Shown: piece by piece, positions 17,043 through 25,327 of the stretch
Position numbering within the stretch: position 1 is the first letter of the stretch
How the letters are laid out: each line of letters opens with the position of its first letter
Assembly (NCBI GenBank): GCA_963698015.1
Contig: OY969109.1
Span: forward strand, 2,542,001 to 2,606,000
From: VAXT01 sp963698015
Lineage (GTDB): Bacteria; Actinomycetota; Thermoleophilia; Gaiellales; Gaiellaceae
Reading direction: 5' to 3'
Length of the DNA stretch: 64,000 nucleotides
Notes under the pieces: model-generated
Database searches by the model: none
Told to the model about the DNA's origin: nothing
What the model saw: the letters and a program-made list of their open reading frames with translations, nothing else
Position numbers and translations under genes: made by a program

Positions 17043-17642
17043 TTAACCCCCATACAGCACTGACCCTATTCGGATCATCGTCGCGCCCTCCTCCGCGGCC
17101 ACCCTGTAATCCTGGCTCGTGCCCATCGACAATTGGGTCAGCCCGTGCTCTTCGGCCAATTCACGCAGTTTGCGGAAGTACGGGCGCGAGTCTTCGGGGC
17201 TCTCGGCGGCCGGCGGCATCGTCGAGAGACCGCGGACGTCCCCGTAGAGCTCGAGCAGCTCCGGGAGCTCCTGCGGGGTCACGCCGGACTTCGACGCCTC
17301 GCCCGCGAGGTTGACCTGGATGAGCGCGGGGATCTCGAGCCGGCGAGCGGCGGACTCGGAGTCGAGGGAGTGGACGAGCTCGCAGATGCGGTTCACGACC
17401 TTCACCTTGCGGCTCTGCAGGTGGCCGATGAAGTGCCAGCGGAACACGTCGCCGTGGAGGGCGTGCTTCGCCTCGAGGTCCTGTGCGCGGTTCTCGCCGA
17501 CGATGTCGATTCCGGCCTGGGCGAGCGTGGCCATGTCCTCGACGGCGACGTATTTCGTGGCCGCGACGATCGTGACGTCGGGCCCGACCTCGTCGCGGAC
17601 GCCCGCGAGCCGCGCCGCGATCTGTTCAGCGGACAACGCCAA
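17043..17642 (-). CDS. YggS-family PLP homeostasis protein
   Basis: This alanine-racemase-fold protein of about 199 residues binds pyridoxal phosphate through a lysine in VTIVAATKYV. The blocks ENRAQDLEAK, WHFIGHLQSRKVK, LIQVNLAGEASKSG, LSMGTSQDYRVA and TMIRIGSVLYG are all present. It buffers free PLP and has no known catalysis. The start is uncertain: TTG 17642 or TTG 17636, both overlapping the 3' end of pgeF. The stretch between SLDSESAARRL and EIPALIQ is a little shorter than usual. Confidence 0.92.
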   Translation of the reverse strand: MALSAEQIAARLAGVRDEVGPDVTIVAATKYVAVEDMATLAQAGIDIVGENRAQDLEAKHALHGDVFRWHFIGHLQSRKVKVVNRICELVHSLDSESAARRLEIPALIQVNLAGEASKSGVTPQELPELLELYGDVRGLSTMPPAAESPEDSRPYFRKLRELAEEHGLTQLSMGTSQDYRVAAEEGATMIRIGSVLYGG

Positions 17643-18336
17643 GGACGCCCTGGGTGCCGCGCGGCCGGCCCGTTCGGCGCTCGGAGAAGAAGAGATCCGC
17701 CCGGCAGCGGGTGCAGAGGTCGAGGCGATCCACGGTGCTCGCTCCGGCATCGAAGGCGGCCCGCTCGGCTGCCGTCCAGAGGTCGAGCTTGCGGTCGCTG
17801 ACGATATCGGCGCCGAACCGGGCTGTGAAGCGGCTCGCGACGTCCTCGCCCACCTCGTAGCAGCATGGACCGATGGTAGGCCCGACGATCGCGGCGAAGC
17901 CGGGGCCGAGGATTTTGGCGGTGGATTCGACGATCCCGTCGCTCAGCCCCCGCCAGCCTGCGTGCACGACTGCGAGCGCGGGCTCGGAACCGTTCGTCCG
18001 GGCCATGGCCATGAGGGCGCAGTCGGCGCCGAGCGCGAGCATCGGGATCCCGGCCTCGTCCGTCCAGAGCCCGTCCCCGGGGGCGCCTCGGGAACCGGCC
18101 TGTGCGCGATTGACGACCGTGGAGTGCGTCTGGAAGCCGAGCGTCAGGTCCTGTTCGTCCGCGCCGACCTCAGCGCACACGCGGCGGCGGTTCTCGTCGA
18201 CTCGCTGGACGTCGTCGCCCGTCCGGCGCCCGAGGTTCAGCGACTCGAACGGCCCTTCGCTGACGCCGCCGCCCCGCGTCGTGAAGACGACGTCGTACGG
18301 GCCCGGAACCTCCCAGCGGAGCAGCGGGACGCTCAC
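17626..18336 (-). CDS. pgeF: Polyphenol oxidase/laccase-domain protein (PgeF/YfiH family)
   Basis: This 236-residue protein has the family start TTRGGGVSEGPFESLNLG and the metal and active-site residues in QTHSTVV, GADCAL and VVHAGWRGL. Members act as purine nucleoside phosphorylases or as amidases correcting L-Ser-containing peptidoglycan precursors; early laccase assignments are doubtful. GTG 18336 overlaps the cca stop (GTGA). Its place beside sepF and yggS in a wall and division cluster fits the peptidoglycan role. Confidence 0.9.
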   Translation of the reverse strand: MSVPLLRWEVPGPYDVVFTTRGGGVSEGPFESLNLGRRTGDDVQRVDENRRRVCAEVGADEQDLTLGFQTHSTVVNRAQAGSRGAPGDGLWTDEAGIPMLALGADCALMAMARTNGSEPALAVVHAGWRGLSDGIVESTAKILGPGFAAIVGPTIGPCCYEVGEDVASRFTARFGADIVSDRKLDLWTAAERAAFDAGASTVDRLDLCTRCRADLFFSERRTGRPRGTQGVLGVVR

Positions 18337-19568
18337 GACTGCTCGATCAGCTCCCGCGCGGCTTCGAGCTCCGACTCGCGCCCGGCCAGCTCGCCGTTCA
18401 GCTTGCGGCGCCGCACCTCTGCCAGGATCTCCCCCACTCGCGGCGACTCGCCGAGCCCCAGCTGAGCGATGTCCGCGCCGTCGATCTCGAGCTCGATCGC
18501 CTCGAGGCGCCCAAAGAAGTCGCGTAGCTGCGGCCGGTCGGCGAGCGCGAGCGCAAAGAGCGGCGCGTCGGGGGTGCGCGGCTCGGCGAGCGCGACGACG
18601 TCGGCCGGGGTCAGCGAGTCCCGTCCGAGCTGCTCGGCGATCCGCGGGCCGTCCTCGATCGCGGCCGCGATCAGCTCGGCGTCGCGGCGGCGGATCTTGA
18701 GGCCGTGGAGCCACGAGCCGATCTCCTCGTGCGGAAGCTTGCGGCCGAGCGCCTCGAGCCCGAGGCGCCACGCGGGGACCCCGAGGCCGTATTCCGTGTT
18801 CAGCTCGCGGAGGCGATCGAAGAGTTGCACGGCCTCCCCGTCCGCGACGACGTGCGGATGGATCTCCTTCTCCGCGCCGAGCTCGGCCAGGCGCGGGATC
18901 GCGTGGCTGACGTCGCCTTCCTCGAGCAGCGCGATCAGCTCGTCGCGCAGGCGCGCGCCCGAGAGGTCGCCGACATGGCCAGTCGCGATGCACTCGCGGG
19001 CCAGCCGGACGGTGTCGTCGTCCATGCGGAAGCCGTAGCGGTCCTCGTAGCGGATCGCGCGGAGGATCCGAGTCGGGTCGTCGATGAACGAGCGGTCGTG
19101 CAGGATCCGGATGCGCCTCGCCTCGAGGTCGGCGCGGCCGCCGAAGGGGTCGACGAGCTCGCCGACCGCGTCGCCCTTCAGCGAGACGGCCATCGCGTTG
19201 ATCGTGAAATCGCGGCGGTGGAGGTCCTGGTCGATCGTTCCAGGCTCGACCGCGGGCAGCACGGCGGGCGCGTGGTACGACTCGCTGCGGGCCGTGACGA
19301 CGTCGACGCGTTCGTCGTCGGCGTAGAGGACGACGGCGGTGCCGAACGTGCGGTGGGCGCGGACGCGCGCGTCGAGCTTCTTCGCGAGCTCGTGCGCCAG
19401 GGCGATCGCGTCCCCGACGACGACCACGTCGACGTCGAAGCTCGGCTCGCCGAGCAGGATGTCGCGCACCGAGCCGCCCACGAGATAGACGCCGTCATAC
19501 GGGTCGCTGACGGCCGCGACTGCGTCCAGCACCGGCGCGAGGCTGTCGGGGAGCTCGAGGGTCGCCAT
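18333..19568 (-). CDS. cca: CCA tRNA nucleotidyltransferase / poly(A) polymerase family
   Basis: This 411-residue protein has the class II nucleotidyltransferase head. YLVGGSVRDILLG is followed by the catalytic Asp pair in PSFDVDVVVVGD and by the RRDFTINAMAV and DPTRILRAIRYEDRYGF blocks. A helical tail follows and I do not see an intact HD motif. The tRNA-Pro here lacks an encoded CCA, which is consistent with a need for this enzyme. It may alternatively act as a poly(A) polymerase. Confidence 0.9.
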   Translation of the reverse strand: MATLELPDSLAPVLDAVAAVSDPYDGVYLVGGSVRDILLGEPSFDVDVVVVGDAIALAHELAKKLDARVRAHRTFGTAVVLYADDERVDVVTARSESYHAPAVLPAVEPGTIDQDLHRRDFTINAMAVSLKGDAVGELVDPFGGRADLEARRIRILHDRSFIDDPTRILRAIRYEDRYGFRMDDDTVRLARECIATGHVGDLSGARLRDELIALLEEGDVSHAIPRLAELGAEKEIHPHVVADGEAVQLFDRLRELNTEYGLGVPAWRLGLEALGRKLPHEEIGSWLHGLKIRRRDAELIAAAIEDGPRIAEQLGRDSLTPADVVALAEPRTPDAPLFALALADRPQLRDFFGRLEAIELEIDGADIAQLGLGESPRVGEILAEVRRRKLNGELAGRESELEAARELIEQS

Positions 19569-19595
19569 GGCGAGGCCATTCTGCCGCCCGCAACC

Positions 19596-19642
19596 AGGGC
19601 CTGTCCCTTGTTAGGGCCTGTCCCTCACGAGGGACTGTCCCT
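19596..19642. repeat. Three tandem 17-bp units, each a 13-bp palindrome
   Basis: AGGGCCTGTCCCT (19596), AGGGCCTGTCCCT (19613) and AGGGACTGTCCCT (19630) recur at exactly 17-bp spacing. The third is a perfect odd palindrome; the first two differ by one base. The array fills the 76-nt gap between the ridA stop and the cca start. It may fold in RNA or serve as a protein-binding array. Confidence 0.7.
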
Positions 19643-19644
19643 CG

Positions 19645-20031
19645 TTACAGGAGTGCGACGGCCTCGATCTCGACGAGCGCGCCCGACGGGAGGCCCGAGA
19701 TCTCGATCGTCGACCGCGCCGGCGGGGTGGCGCCGACCCGCTCTGCGTAGACCGAGTTCATCCCCTGGAAGTCGTCGAGCGAGATCAGGAAGACGGTCGT
19801 CTTCACGATCCGGTCGAGCCCGCTTCCGGCCGCGGTGAGAATCGCCTCGAGGTTGTCGAAGATCTGCCGCGTCTGCTCCTCGATCGTGTCGCCCGCCAGC
19901 TCCGAGTGCCCGGGCGTCAAGCCGAGCTGCCCGGCCACGAACACGAAGCCGTTCGCCGTGATCGCCTGTGAGTAGGGCGCTCCCTGGAACGGCGCCGGCG
20001 CGTTCTCGGTCCGAACCGCGGTCTTGTCCAT
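19645..20031 (-). CDS. ridA: RidA-family enamine/imine deaminase
   Basis: This 128-residue protein carries the YjgF/RidA hallmarks: PYSQAITANGFVFVAGQLG, the trimer-interface block VFLISLDDFQGMNSVYAERVG, and the active-site arginine in PPARSTIEIS. It hydrolyses reactive 2-aminoacrylate and related imines made by PLP enzymes. It starts one base from the stop of the HisB-like gene upstream, so the two are co-transcribed. Confidence 0.92.
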   Translation of the reverse strand: MDKTAVRTENAPAPFQGAPYSQAITANGFVFVAGQLGLTPGHSELAGDTIEEQTRQIFDNLEAILTAAGSGLDRIVKTTVFLISLDDFQGMNSVYAERVGATPPARSTIEISGLPSGALVEIEAVALL

Positions 20032-20032
20032 C

Positions 20033-20572
20033 TCACTCCCTCCCTTTCCGTGGCCGCCCGGCCTGTGCGAGCGCGACGCCGAGCGCCTTGAAAATCGCCT
20101 CGAGCACGTGCTGCGGATCGTCGCCGTCGATCAGGCGAACGTGGAGCGTAAACCCTCCGCCCTCGGCCAGCTCGTGCAGGAAGCTCGCAACCAGGTCGGT
20201 TCCGAGCCCGCCGACCCGCGCCTCGGAGAGATCGACGTTCGAGACGACGAGCGGGCGGCCGGAAGCCTCGAGAACGATGTGGGCGAGCGCGTCGTCGGCG
20301 GCAGCGACGGCCGATCCGTGACCGCGCACCTCGTCGGACGAGAGCGGCTCACGGAGCGCCTGTCCGAGCGTCCGACCCGCCGAGGCAACCTCGGCCTCCG
20401 GCTCCTCGGGCGCCAGCTGCAGCTCGAGATCGAGCGAGCCGTAGCGCGCCAGGAGCCCGAGCAGATGGTCGAGCACGGGCAGGCCGCTGCTGACGTTGCT
20501 CGCGCCGTCGCCGTCGAGCGAGACGCGAACGCGCGCGTGCTTCTCCTGACTCAGCCGATCCGGAGACGCCAT
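20033..20572 (-). CDS. HisB-like imidazoleglycerol-phosphate dehydratase-fold protein, metal site degenerate
   Basis: This 179-residue protein aligns by eye with imidazoleglycerol-phosphate dehydratase over its length: VRVSLDGDGASNVSSGLPVLDHLL, DDALAHIVLEASGRPL, FTLHVRLIDGDDPQHVLEAIFKALGVAL. However, the HHxxED metal-binding motif expected near residues 58-68 is replaced by PEAEVASAGRT. The second HH pair reads QH at 154-155. These histidines bind the two manganese ions in true HisB, so activity is doubtful. No other his genes are nearby; ridA follows directly. It could be a pseudoenzyme or a changed-function paralogue. Confidence 0.8.
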   Translation of the reverse strand: MASPDRLSQEKHARVRVSLDGDGASNVSSGLPVLDHLLGLLARYGSLDLELQLAPEEPEAEVASAGRTLGQALREPLSSDEVRGHGSAVAAADDALAHIVLEASGRPLVVSNVDLSEARVGGLGTDLVASFLHELAEGGGFTLHVRLIDGDDPQHVLEAIFKALGVALAQAGRPRKGRE

Positions 20573-20651
20573 CCCTCGACCCAGGGTACCGCACCCGAAC
20601 GGCGCAGCCGACCTCGAAAAGCAGGCCCTTCCCGCTCCCCGTGTCACCCGG

Positions 20652-22259
20652 ATGCGCCCTCGAGCCCGCACTTCCCCCCGTTTCGCCGTCCTGCTGGTCG
20701 CAGCGCTGGCCGCTGCGGCCGTCCTCGCGCCGGGCGGGTCGACGAGCCGGCCGGCGACCACCCACGCGGTCGTCGGCTTCCACTCGAACCACCAGCTCGC
20801 GCGAGCGCTGAGCCGATTCCCGGGCGCGAAGATCGTCAGGCGCCTCCCGCACATGAAGACGGTCGAGGTCGAGCTGCCCGGCCGCGCCGCGGACCTCCGG
20901 GGCCTCCCGGGAATCGCGTTCTCGCAGGCGCCGCTCCTGCGGACGACGAAGATCGAGCCGGCCCTCGCCGCCGTCCTCCGGCCCGGCATCCCCTACGAGT
21001 GGCAGTACGTCGCGACGCGTGAGAACGAGGTGCCCCCGGACGTGCTGAGCGCGGCGAGCGCGATCAAGATCGGCATCGTCGACACCGGCGCCGACGTCAC
21101 GCACCCGGACCTCGCGGCCAAGTCACCCGAGACCTGGGACGTCGTCCACCACCGGACGAGTGTCACCGACAAGGACGGACACGGGACTTTCGTCGCTGCT
21201 CTCGCCGCGGGATCCGTCACGAACGACGAGGGGATCGCCGGCTTCGGCGGAGACGCGCAGCTCCTGGTCGTCAGGGCGGTCGGACCGTCGGGCAGCTTCA
21301 GCGACGTCGACGAGGCAGCCGCGATCGTCTACGCGGTCGACCACGGCGCCAAGATCATCAACCTGAGCCTCGGCGGCATGGGCGCGTCGCCCCTCGAGCA
21401 GCGAGCGATCGAGTACGCGGTCAGCCACGACGTCCTGCTGGTGGCGGCCGCGGGCAACGAGTACGCGGCCGGCAACCCGGTCGAGTATCCGGCTGCCGTG
21501 CTCCAGCCCCCCGGCTCGAGCGGCCAGGGCGGAGTCGGGCTGGCGGTCGCAGCCAGCACGTTGGCGGGCAAGCGCGCCGGCTTCTCGAACACCGGCTCCC
21601 ACATCTCGCTCGCCGCGCCCGGAGAGAACGTGTTCGGCGCGATCGCGGCCGGGTCCTCGCGCGTGTGGTGGCCGCGCTCCCGGCTCGCCGGCTCCCACGC
21701 GGGCCTCTACGGGTGGTCGAGCGGCACGTCGTTCTCCACGCCCGAGGTCGCCGGCGCGGCTGCGCTCGTCTGGGCCGCGAACCCGGCACTGACCGCGCAG
21801 CAGGTCGCGGCGGTCCTCAAGTCGACCGCATCCGGCAGCGGCCGCTGGAACCCGAGGCTCGGCTTCGGCGTGATCGACGTCGCGGCCGCCGTCGCAGCCG
21901 CACGCGGCCAGCCGATCGCTCCTCGCTTGAAGGCGGGCTCGTGGCTGAGCCTCCGGCGCCTTGGCAGCCGCCGGCTGCGCTCATTGCGCCGCCGTGGAAG
22001 CAGGCCGCTGCGGGCGCTGAGCGTCGCCGTGCACCTGCGCACGAGCGCGCCGGTCGTCACGCCCGACTACCGGACGATCACGCTCCAGGTTCGCCGCAAC
22101 GGCCGCTGGCACCGCCTCGCCCGCACGACGACCCGCCGCGGCGGCGAGATCCGCTGGACGTTCGGGCTCCGACCCGGCCGCTACGTGCTCCGTGCGGTCT
22201 ACCGCGGCCGCTGGGACCTGCACGCCGCGATCCGGCTCAGGCCGGTCCGCGTTCGTTAG
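20652..22259 (+). CDS. Secreted subtilisin-like serine protease (peptidase S8)
   Basis: This 535-residue protein has an N-terminal signal peptide (basic start, then LLVAALAAAAVLAP) and an inhibitor-like propeptide. The S8 domain has the catalytic triad Asp144 (IGIVDTGADVTHPD), His177 (DGHGTFVA) and Ser360 (SSGTSFSTPEVAG). A basic linker (about 425-450) leads to a C-terminal beta-rich domain. No membrane anchor or sortase motif is visible, so it is probably released outside the cell. It converges on murA, and the two stops overlap in TTAG. Confidence 0.93.
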   Translation: MRPRARTSPRFAVLLVAALAAAAVLAPGGSTSRPATTHAVVGFHSNHQLARALSRFPGAKIVRRLPHMKTVEVELPGRAADLRGLPGIAFSQAPLLRTTKIEPALAAVLRPGIPYEWQYVATRENEVPPDVLSAASAIKIGIVDTGADVTHPDLAAKSPETWDVVHHRTSVTDKDGHGTFVAALAAGSVTNDEGIAGFGGDAQLLVVRAVGPSGSFSDVDEAAAIVYAVDHGAKIINLSLGGMGASPLEQRAIEYAVSHDVLLVAAAGNEYAAGNPVEYPAAVLQPPGSSGQGGVGLAVAASTLAGKRAGFSNTGSHISLAAPGENVFGAIAAGSSRVWWPRSRLAGSHAGLYGWSSGTSFSTPEVAGAAALVWAANPALTAQQVAAVLKSTASGSGRWNPRLGFGVIDVAAAVAAARGQPIAPRLKAGSWLSLRRLGSRRLRSLRRRGSRPLRALSVAVHLRTSAPVVTPDYRTITLQVRRNGRWHRLARTTTRRGGEIRWTFGLRPGRYVLRAVYRGRWDLHAAIRLRPVRVR

Positions 22260-23566
22260 GCGGGGACGCGTTCAATGCGAGCGCCGAGTGCGCGCAGCCG
22301 CTCGTCGATCCGCTCGTAGCCCTTGTCGATCTGGTAGACGGCCCCGATCGTCGACTCGCCCTCGGCGCACAGGCTCGCGAGCAGCATCGACATGCCGGCG
22401 CGGATGTCCGGGCTCTCCATCCGCTGGCCGCGAAGCCTCGTCGGCCCGGTGACGACTGCGCGATGCGGGTCGCACAGGATGATCCGGGCACCCATGGACA
22501 CGAGCTTGTCCGTGAAGAACAGGCGGTTCTCGAACATCTTCTCGAACAGGAGCACCGTTCCCCGCGCCTGCGTCGCGACCGTGAGCGCGATCGACGTGCA
22601 GTCCGACGGGAAGGCCGGCCACGGGCCGTCCTCGATCTTCGGGATGTGCCCGCCGATGTCGTCCTCGATGTAGAGCTCCTGGCCGGGCGGCACGCGAACC
22701 GTCCCGTCCCCGATCTCGACGCGCACGCCGAGCCGCGCGAAGGTCGGCAGGATCGAGACCAGGTCGTCGTTCACGACCCCGTCGATCGTCACGTCTCCGC
22801 CGGTGACCGCTGCGAGCCCGATGAAGCTCGCGACCTCGACGTGATCCGGCCCGATCGTCCACTCGCCGCCGCGCAGGCTTTCGACGCCGCGCACGCGGAG
22901 GACGTTCGACTCGATGCCCTGGATGTCCGCGCCGAGCGAGCCGAGGAACCGGCACAGGTCCTGCACGTGCGGCTCGCAGGCCGCGTTGCCGATCGTCGTC
23001 TCGCCCTGGGCGAGTGCCGCGGCCATGACGATGTTCTCCGTCGCCATCACGCTGGCCTCGTCGAGGAAGACGTTCGCGCCCCGGACGCTCTCGGCGCGCA
23101 TGTCGTACGCATCGCCGGCCTCGACCTCGACGCCCAGCTTCGTGAAGCCGTGGATGTGCGGGTCGAGCCGGCGCCTGCCGATGACGTCGCCTCCGGGCGG
23201 AGCGACGATCGCGGCTCCAGCACGCACGAGCAGCGGCCCGGCGAGCAGGAACGACGCGCGCATCTGCGAGCAGAGGTCCCGGTCGAGCTCCGTCTTGCGC
23301 ACGTCGGCGGCGTGGACGCGGAGGTCGTTCGCGCCGATCCACTCGATGTCGGCCCCGAGGTCGGCGATCAGCGCGAGCATCGTGTCCACGTCCCGGATGC
23401 GGGGCACGTTGTGCAGGACGACCGGCTCGCTCGTCATCACACACGCGGCCAAGATCGGCAGGACGCCGTTCTTGTTGCCCGCGGCGGTCACGCGGCCGTG
23501 GAGGGGCTGGCCCCCTTCGATCACGAATGACTCCGTCACTGTGCTGGCGACGACCGTTTCGGCCAT
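22256..23566 (-). CDS. murA: UDP-N-acetylglucosamine 1-carboxyvinyltransferase, Asp-type active site
   Basis: This 436-residue EPSP-synthase-fold enzyme performs the first committed peptidoglycan step. Lys32 and Asn33 lie in AAGNKNGVLPIL. The active-site loop reads APPGGDVIGRR, so the usual catalytic Cys115 is Asp127 here. In other bacteria, including M. tuberculosis MurA, this Cys-to-Asp change gives natural fosfomycin resistance. I start at ATG 23566 (MAETVVAST), since the upstream frame runs antisense through the HD gene. It is divergent from that gene with only 12 bp between starts. Confidence 0.94.
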   Translation of the reverse strand: MAETVVASTVTESFVIEGGQPLHGRVTAAGNKNGVLPILAACVMTSEPVVLHNVPRIRDVDTMLALIADLGADIEWIGANDLRVHAADVRKTELDRDLCSQMRASFLLAGPLLVRAGAAIVAPPGGDVIGRRRLDPHIHGFTKLGVEVEAGDAYDMRAESVRGANVFLDEASVMATENIVMAAALAQGETTIGNAACEPHVQDLCRFLGSLGADIQGIESNVLRVRGVESLRGGEWTIGPDHVEVASFIGLAAVTGGDVTIDGVVNDDLVSILPTFARLGVRVEIGDGTVRVPPGQELYIEDDIGGHIPKIEDGPWPAFPSDCTSIALTVATQARGTVLLFEKMFENRLFFTDKLVSMGARIILCDPHRAVVTGPTRLRGQRMESPDIRAGMSMLLASLCAEGESTIGAVYQIDKGYERIDERLRALGARIERVPA

Positions 23567-23578
23567 GGGCGAGGGGCT

Positions 23579-24172
23579 ATGGTACCCAGCGCCTTGGAGG
23601 TCACTCGCGACCGCGCCTGGGAGACCCTGACCCGCTACACGAAGAGCGAGGCGCTGCTGCGCCATGCGCTGGCCGTCGAGGCGTCCGTGCGAGCGTACGC
23701 GCGGAAGTTCGGCGAGGACGAGGAGCTCTGGGGCGTGACCGCGCTGCTCCACGACTTCGACTACGAGATCCACCCCACCCTCGACAAGCATCCGCAGGAC
23801 GGCGCGCCGATCCTGCGCGAGGAGGGCTACCCCGAGGTGGTGATCGAGGGCGTCCTCTCGCACGCCGAGCACCTGGCGATGCCGCGCGACACACCGCTCA
23901 AGAAGACGCTCTTCGCCTGCGACGAGCTGTCGGGGTTCATCCACGCGTGCGGGCTCGTGCGGCCGGACGGGATCGCGACGCTCGAGCCGAAGTCGGTCAA
24001 GAAGAAGCTGAAGCAACCGTCCTTCGCCGCCGGCGTGCACCGTGACGAGGTCTACCGCGGCGCGGAGGAGCTCGGAGTCGAGCTCGACGACCACATCCGC
24101 TTCGTGATCGAGGCGATGCGCCCGATCGCCGGCGAGCTCGGGCTACGGCAGTCCGCCGAGCAGACGCTCTAG
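23579..24172 (+). CDS. HD-domain protein (HDIG-type hydrolase)
   Basis: This 197-residue protein has an HD metal-hydrolase core with metal-binding residues in LLRHALAVEA, ALLHDFDYEIHP, KHPQDGAPI and SHAEHLAMP. Such proteins usually cleave nucleotide or phosphate esters, but no specific activity can be named. It is divergent from murA and overlaps the 3' end of the aminotransferase gene by 30 bp in a tail-to-tail arrangement. Confidence 0.85.
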   Translation: MVPSALEVTRDRAWETLTRYTKSEALLRHALAVEASVRAYARKFGEDEELWGVTALLHDFDYEIHPTLDKHPQDGAPILREEGYPEVVIEGVLSHAEHLAMPRDTPLKKTLFACDELSGFIHACGLVRPDGIATLEPKSVKKKLKQPSFAAGVHRDEVYRGAEELGVELDDHIRFVIEAMRPIAGELGLRQSAEQTL

Positions 24173-25198
24173 GTCGTCGTCGCTCGTCCAGTAGCCGCAG
24201 GAGACGCGGATCAGGTTGCGGCCCGGGAGCTCGCGGACGATCACGCCCTTGCCGCGAAGCTGCGCGACGAGCTCGGTCGGATCGGTCGTCGGGCGGAAGG
24301 TGACGAGGCCGGCCTGGTCGGGCTTGGTCAACATCTCGAAGCGCTCTCCCAGAGCGGTCCGGCACTTCGCGGCCATCTCGGCCACGCGCTCGAAGCGCCA
24401 GTCGGGGGCAACGTCGAGCGCGGCGGAGAGGCCCGCGAGCGACGGCGTCCCGATCCAGCCGCTGTCGAAGCGCTCCGCGCCTTCACGGGCGACGTACGAG
24501 CCGTCGGGCTGGTGCTCGCTCTGCGCGAAGTAGCTCGGGAGCGCGACCGGCAGCTCGTCCGGGCGGGCGACGACGAGTGCGCCGGTCACGTCCGGCCCGC
24601 AGAGCCACTTCTGGCAGGAGACCGCGTAGTAGTCGAACGCGCCCGCCGCGACCGGGATCACGCCGCCCGACTGCGCTCCGTCGACGAGGATCGGGAGGCC
24701 CGTCTCGGCCTTGACGCGGCTCGGGCCGAGCGAGTTGCCGGTCACCCAGGAAACGTGCGAGATGGCGATCAGCCGCGTCCGGTCGGTGACGGCCTCGAGG
24801 ATCCTGTCCTCGGGCGCGGTGACGATGTGCGCGCTCGAAGCGTGGAGCGGCCCGATCAGCCCGAAGTGCTCGCCGTCGCTCGTCACGACCTCGTCCTCCG
24901 GGCCGAGGTCGAGGCCCGCGAGCACGATGTTGCATCCGTCCGTCGTCGACCTCGTCAGCGCGACCTGTGCCGGCTCGACACCGAACAGCGCCGCGAGTTT
25001 GGCCCGCACCTCGTCGCGCATGCCCAGGGCGCGCGAGAAGTACGGCTCTCCCCCGCGCCCCTCGGCGAGATCGACGAGCTGCTCCGCGATTATCGCCTCG
25101 GCCGCGGCACGCGGAAGCGGGCCGTTCGTGCCCGCATTCAGGTACGCGTACCGCTCGAGGACGGGGAAGGCGGCGCGGACCTCCTCGAAGCTGGGCAC
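24143..25198 (-). CDS. Class V PLP-dependent aminotransferase/cysteine desulfurase-like protein
   Basis: This 351-residue fold-type I PLP enzyme has AYLNAGTNGPLP at the N-terminus, LVDGAQSGG for the PLP-ring aspartate, and the Schiff-base lysine in VSCQKWLCGPDVTG. The C-terminal block NLIRVSCGYWTSDDDL is typical of the NifS/isopenicillin-epimerase-like branch. No catalytic cysteine loop of a genuine cysteine desulfurase is evident, so an aminotransferase or epimerase role is as likely. It is divergent from the downstream glycosyltransferase, with a 129-bp shared promoter region. Confidence 0.88.
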   Translation of the reverse strand: MPSFEEVRAAFPVLERYAYLNAGTNGPLPRAAAEAIIAEQLVDLAEGRGGEPYFSRALGMRDEVRAKLAALFGVEPAQVALTRSTTDGCNIVLAGLDLGPEDEVVTSDGEHFGLIGPLHASSAHIVTAPEDRILEAVTDRTRLIAISHVSWVTGNSLGPSRVKAETGLPILVDGAQSGGVIPVAAGAFDYYAVSCQKWLCGPDVTGALVVARPDELPVALPSYFAQSEHQPDGSYVAREGAERFDSGWIGTPSLAGLSAALDVAPDWRFERVAEMAAKCRTALGERFEMLTKPDQAGLVTFRPTTDPTELVAQLRGKGVIVRELPGRNLIRVSCGYWTSDDDLERLLGGLP

Positions 25199-25327
25199 GG
25201 CCTAGTCTAGGCGCCAACTCGGCGGCGCCGACCAGAGAGGCCACGGCGGCTTTGCCGGCGGGGCCGTCCAACGCACCTCCTTGGAGAATCGTCGCTCTGG
25301 CCCTCCCTCCGAATAGCCTAGGCACGA

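Noticed and set aside
21665..23530. A 621-residue plus-strand frame across the S8 protease end and murA
   Set aside because: It spans the 3' end of one real gene out of frame and the antisense of another, with low-complexity composition.
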